Positions 46,218 through 56,847 of a stretch of DNA of 64,000 nucleotides are shown here, piece after piece (position 1 is the first letter of the stretch; every line of letters starts with the position of its first letter). Location of the stretch: the NCBI GenBank assembly GCA_019009955.1, contig CM032228.1, positions 802,501-866,500 on the forward strand, written 5' to 3'. This DNA comes from Riptortus pedestris. Taxonomy: Eukaryota; Arthropoda; Insecta; Hemiptera; Alydidae. Made by a program: the position numbers and the translations under genes. The notes beneath the pieces are model-generated. The model was given only the letters and a program-made list of their open reading frames with translations. It did no database searches and had not been told where the DNA came from.

Positions 46218-46582
46218 ATGGAGCTTGTTAAAGAGATAAAACAAGATGGTCAATGTCAAAATATTCCAATTTTAAAACTAACAGAGTTAAAAAAAAATCA
46301 TTTTTATCCAATTAAAGAAATTAATACTAAATTTGGAAAAAGAATAGTTGTTATATTAATAGACGAAGAAGAAAAATTACAAGTTTTTCTACCAGATTGA
46401 TTTAATGATAAATTATGTAAAAAAGATATTCAAACATTAAATGCCCAAACAATATAATTTATTTATAATGGGAAAAAAGAAATAGGTGATGGTAAGAAGA
46501 TTCATATTATTGAATTTCTAGAAAACGAAGATGTAATAAAGAATAAGGTATCTAAAAAAAGTGAAAGTGATAGCGATGAATA
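46218..46582 (+). pseudogene. AT-rich small protein gene, broken by two stops, unknown family
   Basis: Starts MELVKEIKQDGQCQNIPILK and continues LTELKKNHFYPIKEINTKFG, KRIVVILIDEEEKLQVFLPD; then a TGA (46398-46400), FNDKLCKKDIQTLNAQTI, a TAA near 46456, FIYNGKKEIGDGKKIHIIEF and a final acidic SESDSDE before TAA (46580-46582). Joining is possible in one frame without shifts, so only two base changes broke it. The beta-rich pattern (alternating hydrophobics, TKFGKRIVVILID, FLPD, a closing acidic tail) suggests a small OB-fold-like or nucleic-acid-binding protein. That is inference; I cannot name a family. It is much more A-rich than its surroundings and sits inside the copia remnant where reverse transcriptase would be expected. 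Confidence 0.5.
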
Positions 46583-46786
46583 AATTATTTGAATAAATTT
46601 TATTATTTTAATGTTTTAACCTTATTTTTATGATTTTTCATACCTTTTTTATATAACTTATAGAGGGGAAAAACATCGTTTTTTTTTAAATGGAATTTTA
46701 GAAATATTAGCGTTGTAAAATATTAGGCTTGTTTGTTACCTTTTTTGTCAGATTTTAAAGTGTTCCAGAAAGCCCCTTTTCCCTCT
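46583..46786. other. AT-rich flank of the small pseudogene
   Basis: Very A/T-rich. TAGAGGGGAAAAACATCG at 46661 resembles GGGAGGGGAAATATT at 46160 on the other side of the small pseudogene and may mark the limits of the inserted piece. TTGTTTGTTACCTTTTTTGT (46731) is a family 2 fragment. Confidence 0.35.
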
Positions 46787-47352
46787 ACTGCCCATAGTCG
46801 CATAGTGGGGAATATTATAGCCCTGGCAGTTTCTACAATGGTCCGGCTGTCCCTCTACTGCCCATAGTCCCTGGGGAATATTACCATGAGCATGCATAAT
46901 AGCCCTGGCAGTTTCTACAATGGTCCGACTGTCCCTCTACTGCCCATAGTCCCTGGGGAATATTACCATGAGCATGCATAATAGCCCTGGCAGTTTCTAC
47001 AATGGTCCGACTGTCCCTCTACTGCCCATAGTCCCTGGGGAATATTACCATGAGCATGCATAATAGCCCTGGCAGTTTCTACAATGGTCCGACTGTCCCT
47101 CTACTGCCCATAGTCCCTGGGGAATATTACCATGAGCATGCATAATAGCCCTGGCAGTTTCTACAATGGTCCGACTGTCCCTCTACTGCCCATAGTCCCT
47201 GGGGAATATTACCATGAGCATGCATAATAGCCCTGGCAGTTTCTACAATGGTCCGACTGTCCCTCTACTGCCCATAGTCCCTGGGGAATATTACCATGAG
47301 CATGCATAATAGCCCTGGCAGTTTCTACAATGGTCCGGCTGTCCCTCTCCGA
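46787..47352. repeat. 82-bp tandem array derived from copia integrase coding sequence
   Basis: Unit TCCCTCTACTGCCCATAGTC, CCTGGGGAATATTACCATGA, GCATGCATAATAGCCCTGGC, AGTTTCTACAATGGTCCGAC; period 82, about 6.8 copies. On the minus strand the unit is integrase codons TIVETARAIMHAHGNIPQGL plus WAVEG. Since 82 is not a multiple of 3 each added copy shifts frame. Confidence 0.95.
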
Positions 47353-47709
47353 ACATCCGTTCTGCTGAGTATAGGGCATAGTCAGCCTCTGCCGTATCCC
47401 ATGCTCTTGGAGAATTCCTCTTACAGCATTACTGTCCGCCATTGTCACTGAGGAGTACTTGGATTGCATACCCCATTGCTTTACACTCTTTTATGAACTG
47501 TAGCAATTTCATTGGCACCTCAGATTTGTTCTTCATGAAATATACTACTCGGAACCTCGAGTAATCATCTTTAAATAGAACAAAATATCGATTATTTCCT
47601 AATGAATAATGAAATGGGCATGAAATCTTCATGAACCAACCCACCAGGTACTTTTGCTCTAGATCGCTTTCCGAATTTCAATCTGTGAGCTTTGCCATAC
47701 ATACAGCCT
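46787..47709 (-). pseudogene. copia-type retrotransposon integrase fragment
   Basis: Minus-strand integrase of a Ty1/copia element. From the 5' side: CMYGKAHRLKFG zinc-module end, a short break, then NNRYFVLFKDDYSRFRVVYF, YAIQVLLSDNGGQ, a frame change, GIRQRLTMPYTQQNGCSERD and TIVETARAIMHAHG. The catalytic Asp (SDNGG) and Glu (CSERD) positions are recognisable. The 3' part is replaced by the 82-bp array; no reverse transcriptase or RNase H follows. Upstream coding is separated by the LINE inserted at 47719-52623. Confidence 0.85.
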
Positions 47710-47718
47710 ACAAAGCGA
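47710..47718. repeat. LINE target-site duplication, 3' copy
   Basis: ACAAAGCGA here and ACAAAGAGA at 52624-52632 flank the LINE with one mismatch, and the interrupted copia sequence is consistent with a single original copy. Confidence 0.75.
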
Positions 47719-48215
47719 TTTTTTTTTTTTTAACCCGAGATCGAGGGGAATCAGATGTTGGTTGGGAGACAGAATGACCTGTCATGGTTGTCCCGACAGT
47801 TCCCCTTCTACTGAACACTCGAGTTCTATTATAAGGGGGGGTTGTAAGTTGTTGAAGGGGTAAATAGAACTAAGGATTGTGGGTGACCCGGTATCTGGCG
47901 GTACCGGGTGGGTGGTGAGGATAGGAGAAAACGAAAGAAGAGGATAGGGATAGTAGGAGAGGAGGTGAGAAAGGAAAGAATAAAGACTTAAAGATAAAAG
48001 AATAACGTAACTTAACACTAAGACCACCGCATGCCGGTCACAGGCCCAAAGGAGGAAGCAAAGGAAGACGCCGTAATTAAAATCTAAACTAGACTAAACT
48101 AACTAATCCTAAATAATAAAATAAAACTAAATATCCTAAACTATCCTAAAGTAACTAAACGGCCATAAGATGGTTGTAAGTTAGTGCTCCCGTGCCCGAG
48201 CAGTGTCGTAAGGAT

Positions 48216-50790
48216 TCAACAGTCGGTAACGTCGACTAGGGGTTCGAAGTCATCGACCGCCTTCCGCCAACGTACCGGCTGAGGAGGGGGTTGGAGGGAA
48301 GAATATAGGGGATTGTCCATATATTGGAGGGAGTTATAAAATTTTATATGTCGGCAGGAAATGGTTTGGGAAATTGGTTCTCGGTCTAGGGTGGGATGGA
48401 TTATCCGGTTGGGGGCTCGTTGGAGGGAGGTATGCCGGACAATCTTACGGACGAGTCCGTTCTGGAAGGATTGGAGGTCGGATAGGGAGGTTTTGGTAAG
48501 GTATCTGAGGACAGGGGAACCATATAGGAGGGCAGGTTGGATCACGCCTTTCAATATCAGAAGTTTAAGGCGGAGGCTGAGGACGGGAGAGGTGAGGAGG
48601 TAGTTGAGGGATTGGTATTTATATTTAACGGACTTGATGGTGTTGTGGATGTGGGTGGAGAAGGTGAGGTATCTATCTAGGTGGACGCCTAGGTAGCAGA
48701 TGGAGCGGGAAATGGGGAGGGTTTCGTTATCGAGTTGGAAGGAGTCAGGAATGGTGGTGTTATGTTTGTGGCACGTGAAAACCAGGGCGTCTGTCTTCCT
48801 GGGATTCACGTGGATATTGGGAGGTGCTAACTATCGCCACGTCATCTGCGTATGCTACTACCTCAGTGTTGTGAAACCGTTGACTGACCACCTGGGCGGT
48901 GTACGCTGTGAACAAGGAAGGAGAGAGGGGAGAGCCCTTAGGCACTCCCACTCGGAGAGGGTAGGAAGAGGATAAGGATTCGCCGACCCTCACTTGGAAG
49001 ATTCGGCCGTGTAGGAAGGAGCGTAGCATGGCGAGGAGTTGGCTGGGGCAGCCATGCTTGCTGAGGGTGTTTAGGAGCTGAGCGTGGTCAACGGAATCAA
49101 AAGCCTGAGTGCAGTCAATAGAAATCATGGCCGTGACGACGTTTCTGCGGATGTTGGAGCATGTATTGGTGTGGATTCGGGCAAGGGAGTGAAGGGAACA
49201 ATGCTGGGACCGGAAACCAGACTGCTCGTTTGGGATGAGGGATGCCTTCTCGCTGAAATTTACAAAATACTGGAGGATGATACGTTCCAGTATTTTGGAG
49301 ATATGAGGGAGAAGGCTTATGGGGCGGTAGTGGTCGGGATCGGTATTAGGATTGCTGAGAGACACGATTATGGCGTGCTTCCACATGGAGGGGAAATGTC
49401 GGAGGCGGAGGCAGGAATTAAGGAGATGGTTGAGATAGGATAGAGAGCGGCGTGGAAGCTGACGCAGCAGCACGTACTGCACCCTGTCCACACCAGGGGA
49501 TTTACCCCCTTTGGTGCGACGCAGGATGGTAGTAAGCTGCCTCGGGGAGGAGAACATGAAGTTTCCTTCATCCTCCGCCCGGGGCGCCTCGACGGTTTTA
49601 CGCAACCTGGTCTGATCTGTTACGGCTATATGAGCCGCCAACACTTCAACCTGGTTTTTGGGACTCATCATAGTTTTGTCACCCTGGATGAGAACAGATC
49701 TCCTTTTGGTGACCTTGGTCTTAACCAGCTTCCGTAATTTGCGAAAGTCTCCGGGCGTTTGTCGGAGGGTTTCGTTCCATTGCGCCGTCTTCCATTGTCT
49801 CATGAGGGAACGGATTTGTGTGGTGAGGGAGTTATTGGCGGGACGGAGTGACGGGTTCTTAGTCCGGTACCAGGTATTTTTAAGGTTGTTCCTCTGCTGA
49901 ATGATCGCTAGTATGTGAGGAGAGGTCTTAATCCCTGGTGGTATCCTCACAGACTTGGGAATGGCTTGGTCCGCTGCCTTGAGAATTAGCTCCGTAAACT
50001 CCTCCAGTTTATTCTCCAGGGTTTGGGTGTCACTGATAGTCGTGAACGCCGGCGTGGATTCGTACATAAGGGACTTGTATAATTTCCAATCTCCTTTATG
50101 GAACGAGTAGGTGATGGTTGTGGGCTTGGGAGGGCGACCTCGCAGAACATAGAGTACTGGTCGGTGATCACTAGAGACAAAGTTAAGGGCTATGCACTTT
50201 GTCACTATGTGTGGGATACGGGTAAGAAGGAGGTCCACAGTGGACATATTCGCGTAGGCTCTAAAGGTGTGAGCGTTAGGATGCACAACGGTGAAGGCTG
50301 ACTTCGTTATCGTTATGCCGGGGGCGTTGTCTGAACTATTGTACCAGGAGGTATGTCTGGCGTTCAGATCTCCAACGACTATATGATTTCTGTCGGTCAT
50401 TGCTAGGCCGATCCGGTTATTGAAATGCTCGCATCTGGCTCTAGGCCATCTATACAGGCCGGTGATGGTGTACGTGTGGTTGGCTAACCATACCTTGACC
50501 GTGAGGACATGTATCACATTAGGCACTGAAGCAACTATTGGCTGCTCCAGTTTATACGGGGTGCCGTACCTTATTAGTATGGCCACCCCACCCGCATTGA
50601 GATCCTGGTCGGTCCTGTTCCTCCGGAAGGTATGGTAGCCAGCCACCGTAAATGACATCGAGGGGGTTAAGCGGGTGTCACTAAGTACCGCTATTGTGGG
50701 GTCATATTCGCTAAGAAGAGCTTCAAGCTCGGCTTGACGGAGAGTGGCTGAGTTTACGTTGAAATTCAGTAGGGAATAGGGCCTAACCAT
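48216..50790 (-). pseudogene. LINE ORF2: APE endonuclease and reverse transcriptase
   Basis: Starts at ATG 50790-50788 (MVRPYSLLNFNVNSATLRQA). Endonuclease motifs: LNFNVN, DTRL (the usual ETR has Asp instead of Glu), GDLNARHTSW and SSDHRPV. Reverse transcriptase motifs: YRPISLLPHISKILERII, SIDCTQAFDSVDH, GVPKGSPLSPSLFTAY and the catalytic box VVAYADDVAIV. Just after YADD, near 48830, there is a deletion with a frameshift; the remaining frame (VNPRKTDALVF onward, ICYLGVHLDRYLTFSTHI, ending 48216) supplies the thumb and C-terminal region. The Glu-to-Asp change and the deletion argue that this copy is dead. Confidence 0.92.
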
Positions 50791-52433
50791 TATTTGGTCA
50801 TGTTTGCCTTCATGATGTCGAGGAGTGAGCTTACGGTGCCAAGTAGGTTGTCCAGCATTCTCTCTATCCTGTCGACCCAGGGAGGCATGGCTGTACTATA
50901 TTGCACGGGTGGTACTTGGTATGCCTGAGCCTGGGCCGAGGGTTGGGTGTAAGCGGAGGAGGAGGGGGGAGGTGATGGGTTTGGGGGGTGGTTGTGGTTG
51001 GGATCTGGGAGGAGGGTGGGATTGTCGAGCAGTCCAGGGGCTGTGGGTGGGGGGAGGAGCTGGGATGTAGGTAGGACAGGGGACCTTGCGCCTGGCCTGT
51101 GTGGCTTGTAAAAATTTTTGCCTATATTCGCAGCTTCTGTAGGAGGCTGGGTGTTTCTCGCCACAGTTGGCACAAGTCAGCAACCATGTGGGCACCAGAG
51201 CATCTCACACACTTGGGGGGGGGGGGAAGCGAGCAATAAGCCTTAGTGTGGCCAAATTGTTAGCACCTGTGGCATTGAGGCACCTCCCTATCAGATGTAT
51301 ATTCTATGACCCTGATCAGAATGTGGTCAATGTCTCGCTTCTGCCCCAAGTGTGTGTGAAACTTGTACCCCGGCTTAAAGGTAGCCAGAATGGGCTCGAT
51401 GTCCCTCTTGGTACCGTCCGGGGCCGTCCTACGCATCCGCATGACGCTGATTAAATCGTCTTGCTGTAAGGCAGCACGAACTCTCTCTATGGGGTGCGAC
51501 TTATCTAGGCCTAATATCAGATATTTAGGGTGGCGCTTCGTTCCCCGGGGGGCATAGGTGTGGAAGGGTACCTCATCTTCAGGGTGGTTGAAAAGGGCTA
51601 TGATCTGGGAGTGGGCTTCGGAAGTCGTAGGAAAGATACGGAGGTCCCGCTGTGTCGTCTGGACCCTGAAGTCCGTGATGTTGTTCCTCCTTAGGAGTAT
51701 GGACACAGCGGAGGCGCCGTATATTTCCTTCTGGAGGATGATGGGTGGAGGAGAGGGAGGTTTGGATGTTGAGGGGGGGGTTGTCGGCCGGAAGGGTGGA
51801 TAATGGGGTGAAGGAGTTCGAAGTGGTGGTGGGAGTAGTGGAGGTTCGGGAGAGGGGGGGGGGGTTATTGCCCTTCTTAGTTCTCTTGCTGTGCTTACTG
51901 GTGACTTGGGTGAAGCCCTCGTCATCAGTACTCTCATTGGCCCGCTTTGTGAGTTTTTGGAAAACGACGTCCATGACCTCTGATTGGGCCGAAAGAGAAG
52001 TAGAAGGGTGGGAGGGGAGGGTGGGGGTAGGGAGAGGAGGGTATTCTGTGGCAGGTGGAGGGGGGAGACACTGGTCAGGGGGCGGGGCACTAACTGGGCC
52101 GTCGGGTAAGTTATCCCTATTTCTTATTTCAATTAATCTATCTATTATGGCGTCTGTTCTTCCTTTCCTCACTGCCGGGTTGGACTTCTTGCGCCTGTTC
52201 CCGCGGCTAACAATGGTCTCAGTGTTAGTATGATGGGCTGTGAGGGTAGAAGAATTGGGTAATTGGTCGACCGGTGTCTGGGACGTAGGATGGTCCTGAG
52301 AAGGGCCGTCCGCAGACATGGCGGTAGACGGGGGAGGGAAAGAGTGTTCAGAGAGGGGGGGGGGACTGTCAGTCCTTACCTGACTTGACAGGTTGACCTT
52401 AAGGGTCCGGTTTGTCTCCCAACCAATAACCAA
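50790..52433 (-). pseudogene. LINE ORF1: gag-like nucleic-acid-binding protein
   Basis: Starts about 52433 (MVIGWETNRTLKVNLSSQVR). A Pro/Ser-rich N-terminal half is followed by a conserved region (VSILLRRNNITDFRVQTTQR, PFHTYAPRGTKRHPKYLILG) and CCHC knuckles (CHRC..FGHTKAYC, KCVRCSGAH, CANCGEKHPASYRSC), the usual ORF1 layout of Jockey-clade LINEs. A TAA breaks the first knuckle (51257-51259). Frame changes fall at poly-G tracts (51773-51780, 51856-51865, 51215-51224), so some may be sequencing errors. A short helical tail (VDRIERMLDNLLGTVSSLLD) ends MTK and TAA, overlapping the ORF2 start. Confidence 0.85.
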
Positions 52434-52623
52434 TTCCCTTGGGTTCCCGGGAACCCGGCTAGGGTAGTTGATCAGGGCAGAAGCTAGCCGCTACTCTCTT
52501 CTTTACTCCAATCGGATATCCAGCAGGGGCACAATGCACCAAGTGCTACTGCCCAGGAAAACATAGAGACTGAGATGCTTCCTCTTCAGATGCTGGATGC
52601 GGAATGGTTTGAGTTTTGTTTTG

Positions 52624-52632
52624 ACAAAGAGA
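52624..52632. repeat. LINE target-site duplication, 5' copy
   Basis: ACAAAGAGA; partner of 47710-47718 (ACAAAGCGA). Confidence 0.75.
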
Positions 52633-53790
52633 TTTTGGTCCAATTCAATATTTATACCTAACTCACGTGCCAATACATCCCTGAAATGCCTCTTGTTTTG
52701 GTGACCAAGGCTTTCATGATAAAGCTGTAAAAGTTTTCATGGGAAACTGAGTTAACTTTGTTTAAACAAGTCCTAACCATTAATTTATATAGACAACCAT
52801 ACTTCCGCCTATAACCTAACAGCTTTACCTCACCATTTATTTTCAAGAAGCAAATATCGGTCTTGGAGATAAATTCACTGTTGGCAAGTTTGTCTTGAGC
52901 AGCTAGAACAGAAAACAAATTTCTGCATAAACTAGGGACATACCGATCATCTGATAGCTTCATTTTCGCCCAAGTTCCTCCACATTTGTGTCTCTAAAAG
53001 TACCGATCCTTTTCCAATGGCTTCGATAAAATCACCATTAGCTGTTTTAACCTTTTCTGGAACTAAGAAGTTTTCAAAGCTTCTGAATAGATCCCTCCTG
53101 TTGGTAACGTGATGAGTAGCTCCGTTATCAACATACAAATTGTGCTTATCATCGTATACATCTCCATCAACAGACATTAGTGCTGGGTGTCCTGTTATCA
53201 GTACCATACTGGCGTCAGGTTCATCTACAATAGGCATTTGGGGTCTAGGTGGTTTACCATCAGCTAACCATTTGGGACAACGTCTTACTATATGATCAAA
53301 ACCCTTACAATAATGGCAGACTATCCTCTGCTTAGGAGAATCAGCCGATTTCCTGAAACGTCCTTCAATCCCTCCTGTTGCCTTGGATAAGAACACCTCC
53401 TCTGTTTGATCCCCCTTGGAACTTAATACTTTTTCAAAAGCACATAACTGAGAGGTTAAATTATCGACAGTCCTCTCTGTTTTGTTCATCAATAGCTAAC
53501 TTGTTCTGAATGTTATATATTCAGGAGGGAGAGTCCCTAATATTTTACCAATCAAAAGAATATTAGATAGCCCATAATTGCACTCACGCATCTTATAATA
53601 TTCTCTACAAATGGAATCGCACTTCATCTCGCGAAGCATCTGTACCTGGTTCTTCAGGCTTCACGAGTTTTCCCTCGACGACGTCCATGCTCCCAGGAAC
53701 AGTCCTCAACAAAGCCGAGTCCATATATTTCCTTACTGTCCAGTTCGACTTACCTTCTAAATGTTCAATCTTAAGCTGAATATTTTCCAT
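52633..53790 (-). pseudogene. copia-type retrotransposon gag-protease and pre-integrase region
   Basis: Minus-strand Ty1/copia coding part 5' of the LINE insertion. Gag starts MENIQLKIEHLEGKSNWTVR (53790), then breaks around 53605. The next frame (53492-52947) has a nucleocapsid zinc knuckle CHYCKGFDHIVRRC (CX2CX4HX4C) and the protease active site LYVDNGATHHVT (DNGA where DSGA is usual). Then YVPSLCRNLFSVLAAQDKLA and the pre-integrase motif YHESLGHQNKRHFRDVLARE follow, cut at 52633 by the LINE. At least two frame changes make it inactive. The element runs antisense to the adenylate cyclase gene. Confidence 0.88.
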
Positions 53791-53832
53791 TACTTAGCAC
53801 TTGTAAACTATTCATAGAGTACTGTGGAAGGA

Positions 53833-53847
53833 GCTGAACCCATAACC
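53833..53847 (-). other. copia primer-binding site (internal tRNA-iMet type)
   Basis: Minus-strand GGTTATGGGTTCAGC directly after the 5' LTR. It is close to the GGTTATGGG primer site that copia pairs with an internal part of initiator methionine tRNA (known for Drosophila copia); the match here is by eye. Confidence 0.65.
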
Positions 53848-54208
53848 TGATAAGATTTTAACGAAAAACAAGGGTTCACATTAAAAACTTTCTTTTTAAT
53901 AGCTCCATTCTATAACACAACTCTGAACACATTCTCTTGTTGTTGAACAATTGACCTAAGTACTAACAAACAGCTGTTAATAAAACAGACAGCTGCTTAT
54001 AATTCATTCATTAAAATAATGCTATATCTTCAACAGACCGCACTGCAATAAGTCGTACTTGATGATCACTTGAAGACAGCTGAGAGCAAACTAAACTGTT
54101 GGCCGATTTGCACATGCTTATATAAAGGAGCGGCAACATCAAAGGGCGCGGTCTCCAACGTACTGGACTCTTTAGTCTGGAATGATCCAGACATTGCCGG
54201 CGCCAACA
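53848..54208 (-). mobile_element. copia 5' LTR, 361 bp
   Basis: On the minus strand it starts TGTTGGCGCCGGCAATGTCT and ends AAAATCTTATCA (TG...CA ends), immediately before the primer-binding site. A TATATAAG box (plus strand 54118-54125) and a start-region motif CAGTTTAGTTTGCTCTCAGC follow as expected for a promoter. The GAACAATTGACC and ATTAAAAAGAAAG stretches are downstream. A related LTR is at 28394-28750. Confidence 0.75.
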
Positions 54209-54749
54209 GTCCCTCGGTCGCTCCTTTCGTCTAATTCGTACCTCCCAAATACGCGGCTATTTATGTTAAGTTTTCATGTATTTAATTTTCGCAGCAATAT
54301 ATACCACAATTCAAGAGTTTGATTAAGCACAACTTCCGCTATCACACGTTGTGCAAATTCCGCATAACTTTGTTTACATAATACACACTATACACATTGA
54401 ATAATCCAAGTGCTCTTATATTTTAAATGTTTAATGGAATTAAATAACGAAGTTATTTTCTAATTATAATAAATAACAAATAGAAGAGGGTAGGGGCGGA
54501 GATTTATAACTTCCCTAATTCAAATCATACTTACAACTATTATAAAAGTCTAAAAACATAGCATCATTTTTCATAATATGCCTTTATTAACCCAGCGTGG
54601 TACACATGGTTTTTTAGACATATTTGGTAAACTATACGCCCCGGAGGCGTATAGACACAAAAATGCTGGTTTATTACCTATTACCATGCTCTTATGCAGC
54701 ATTTTTATATTTTTTTCATTGATTTATTTACTTCTCCTTCAAAAACACA
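54209..54749. other. intron between copia LTR and piggyBac remnant
   Basis: AT-rich; no gene. ACTATACGCCCCGGAGGCGT at 54631 is a small palindromic patch that recalls GGCGTA motifs inside the neighbouring piggyBac remnant (56000-56105). Confidence 0.4.
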
Positions 54750-56128
54750 TTAACCCTAGAAGCACCAAGCTATATTTTGTCTCGTGAAGCACCAAGAGGG
54801 CGGGGCTCGTCGAGCCCTCACTTTCCAAGGCTGTGAATTACAAAATATTATTATCTATTCCATTAAAACAATCAGATAATTACCACAGAGAGCATACAAC
54901 TTACTTAGAAGAAAAAAAAATTCAAAAAACATTTGTTGGGACACGTACAGACAGATAATTCTGGCAACAATAAAGGGAATTGCATTTACCATATTTCTAG
55001 TTGCTTGGTCACAGCATCAAAATTTTAATGCCATATTTATTAGGCTTATTTTAAATATGCATTTTCCTCGAAAGTCAACAAGCTGTTCGTCGATTGTAAG
55101 GTATGGGCTTGGCTCGTAGTTAGACTTGCAGTTCTCAATAAATTTACCCCATATTTCTGAAAAAGGTGCGGCTCTGTCCGTTCTTCACCTTTCTTCCCAG
55201 GTTTCCCTGTTATCAAATTGGAGGCATGCACCAATCCATTTAAAGCGGTTCAGAGTCATTGTGGCTCTAAAAATATCTCCTGAAATTTTGGGGTCAAATA
55301 AGCGGTGATTGGCTACTCGATTGCTCTTCATAGCTCCGGAAAATATTAATAGTCCCAGAAATGCATCTAACTCTTCTTTCTGCGTGTCGTTGTAAGTTGG
55401 ATTTGCTTTTCTTTTGCCTGAAAAAATGGTGGACTTTCTATGCATTTCTAATACTGTGTTGACCAGGTTTTTATCAAGATTATCTTCATCTATAAAATAT
55501 TTGAAAAGTTCTACTGGTTCAGTAGTCCGTGCCGCATTATTATAAGTCCTAATTCCTTTGTATACAATGTTTTTAGTCGGTGTCTTCCCTGGAGGTTTAG
55601 CTGTCCAGATAGTTTCTATGTCTTCTCATAGTAGTTCTTCAGTTTGTATTATTATCTTAGCATTTGTAACCTGATCTATTCTTTCTGAACTACCTTCATT
55701 CACGTTTCCTGTTTTTATAATTTTAGAATTTTGGTACCGAGAATATTTTTTTTCCTTAGAAAAACATGCCATTTCTTTTATGTTGGAAGTGACATGCACT
55801 TGTAATTCTTCTTCATCTGGCATATAGTCTGGGTCTTCATCAGTATTGTCACAGCTGTCTTCGGAAAAAACCTCTTGGTCAACAGTATCTTCTCCTTCAT
55901 CCTCTTCCGACTCAGGTGATTTGAGATCTGTGTCAAAAATTAGATCTTGTGGAGCAGGCGTATTGAGAATAATCTATACAAGAACACTATACGTTTGGGA
56001 GGCGTACACCTACCCATAAGTCTTGGAACACAAGAGAGGCAAGAGGGAGGGTACAACAATGAAGTGGTGGAGAGCATTTTACGGCGTAGGTACGCCTCTG
56101 AGGCATATACTGTGACACGCAGGGTTAA
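54750..56128 (-). mobile_element. piggyBac-type DNA transposon remnant between TTAA sites, 1371 bp internal
   Basis: TTAA at 54750-54753 is followed by CCCTAGAAGCACCAAG, and TTAA at 56125-56128 is preceded by CACGCAGGG; both inner ends start CCCT on their own strand, as in piggyBac elements with TTAA duplication. Inside is a minus-strand decayed transposase. The element is shorter than autonomous relatives and lacks the C-terminal half of the transposase. Confidence 0.8.
54900..55975 (-). pseudogene. piggyBac transposase, N-terminal part, decayed
   Basis: Minus-strand reading from about 55975: acidic N-terminus (SPESEEDEGEDTVDQEVFSE, CDNTDEDPDYMPDEEE), a stop near 55625, then KPPGKTPTKN, then the conserved DDE_Tnp_1_7 start: ARTTEPVELFKYFIDEDNLD, KEELDAFLGLLIFSGAMKSN and DIFRATMTLNRFKWIGACLQ. 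After a frame change near 55180 a YLTIDEQLVDFRGKCIFK block is visible (about 55110-55060), then stops. LTIDEQL holds one of the catalytic-region acidic residues; the remaining catalytic core and Cys-rich tail are missing. Confidence 0.8.
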
Positions 56129-56199
56129 AAATATTTAATGGGTACTTATAAAGTTGTTGATTGCACTTTATAATTTTTAACGTATAACTCATTTATAAT

Positions 56200-56847
56200 T
56201 TGTTATACAACAAAAGTATATTTGACAAATGTTACTCTAGATAACTAAATAAACACTTGTCATTTGCATGTTTGCCGAAAACCTGTAGGAAACGAAATAT
56301 GGCAATTTTTAATTCCATGCTTCCATTACAACCCCCACTACTAATCGTTTCTAAATATATTAATACAGATTATAATCAAGGAGGAGTTAATACCAATCTC
56401 CATACGGAGTTTCTTTAAGTTCAGTTGTATCGTTAGTTATAGTTATTAGCGTATATCTCGTTTGTACTTTGCTATACGACAAAAGTGTATATAACAAAAG
56501 TTACTCTAAACGTCAAAATAAACAACTTTTGTCTTGTGTACATATGACGAAAAAAAAAATAGAAATCGAAATATTGCTATTTTTAAATTCAGGCTTCCTT
56601 ATAATCCACACTCCTGTCGGTCTGAGTTAATATTAGTATTGCCTACAAACTAACTTGGGTTAGTTGTAATATAAATACCAAGTTTCATAAAATTTTGTAA
56701 AGTAGTTTAGGCGTGAATAAGGAACAAACGAACAGATACCACAGCCACAAATTGCAGATATCGTGTCTATGACATGTGAAACGAATAAGTATCGTGAAAC
56801 TTTGAAAAAAAAAAAAATAAATAAAAGTGTATACGGAGGTTAAAATG

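Larger units (their letters stand above)
47719..52623 (-). mobile_element. Jockey-clade non-LTR retrotransposon (LINE), about 4.9 kb
   Basis: Minus-strand LINE with ORF1 (52433 to 50790), ORF2 (50790 to 48216), a 3' untranslated region and a poly(A) tail (T-run at about 47719-47732 on the plus strand). The 5' end is close to 52623, next to the target duplication. The clade call rests on ORF1 (a Pro-rich half, a PRE_C2HC-like region and CCHC knuckles) and on ORF2 with an APE-type endonuclease and RT but no seen RNase H. Length and both ends suggest a full-length insertion later damaged by small lesions. Confidence 0.85.

Noticed and set aside
48361..52233. Plus-strand frames of 80-162 residues
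   Set aside because: Antisense shadows of the LINE ORFs.
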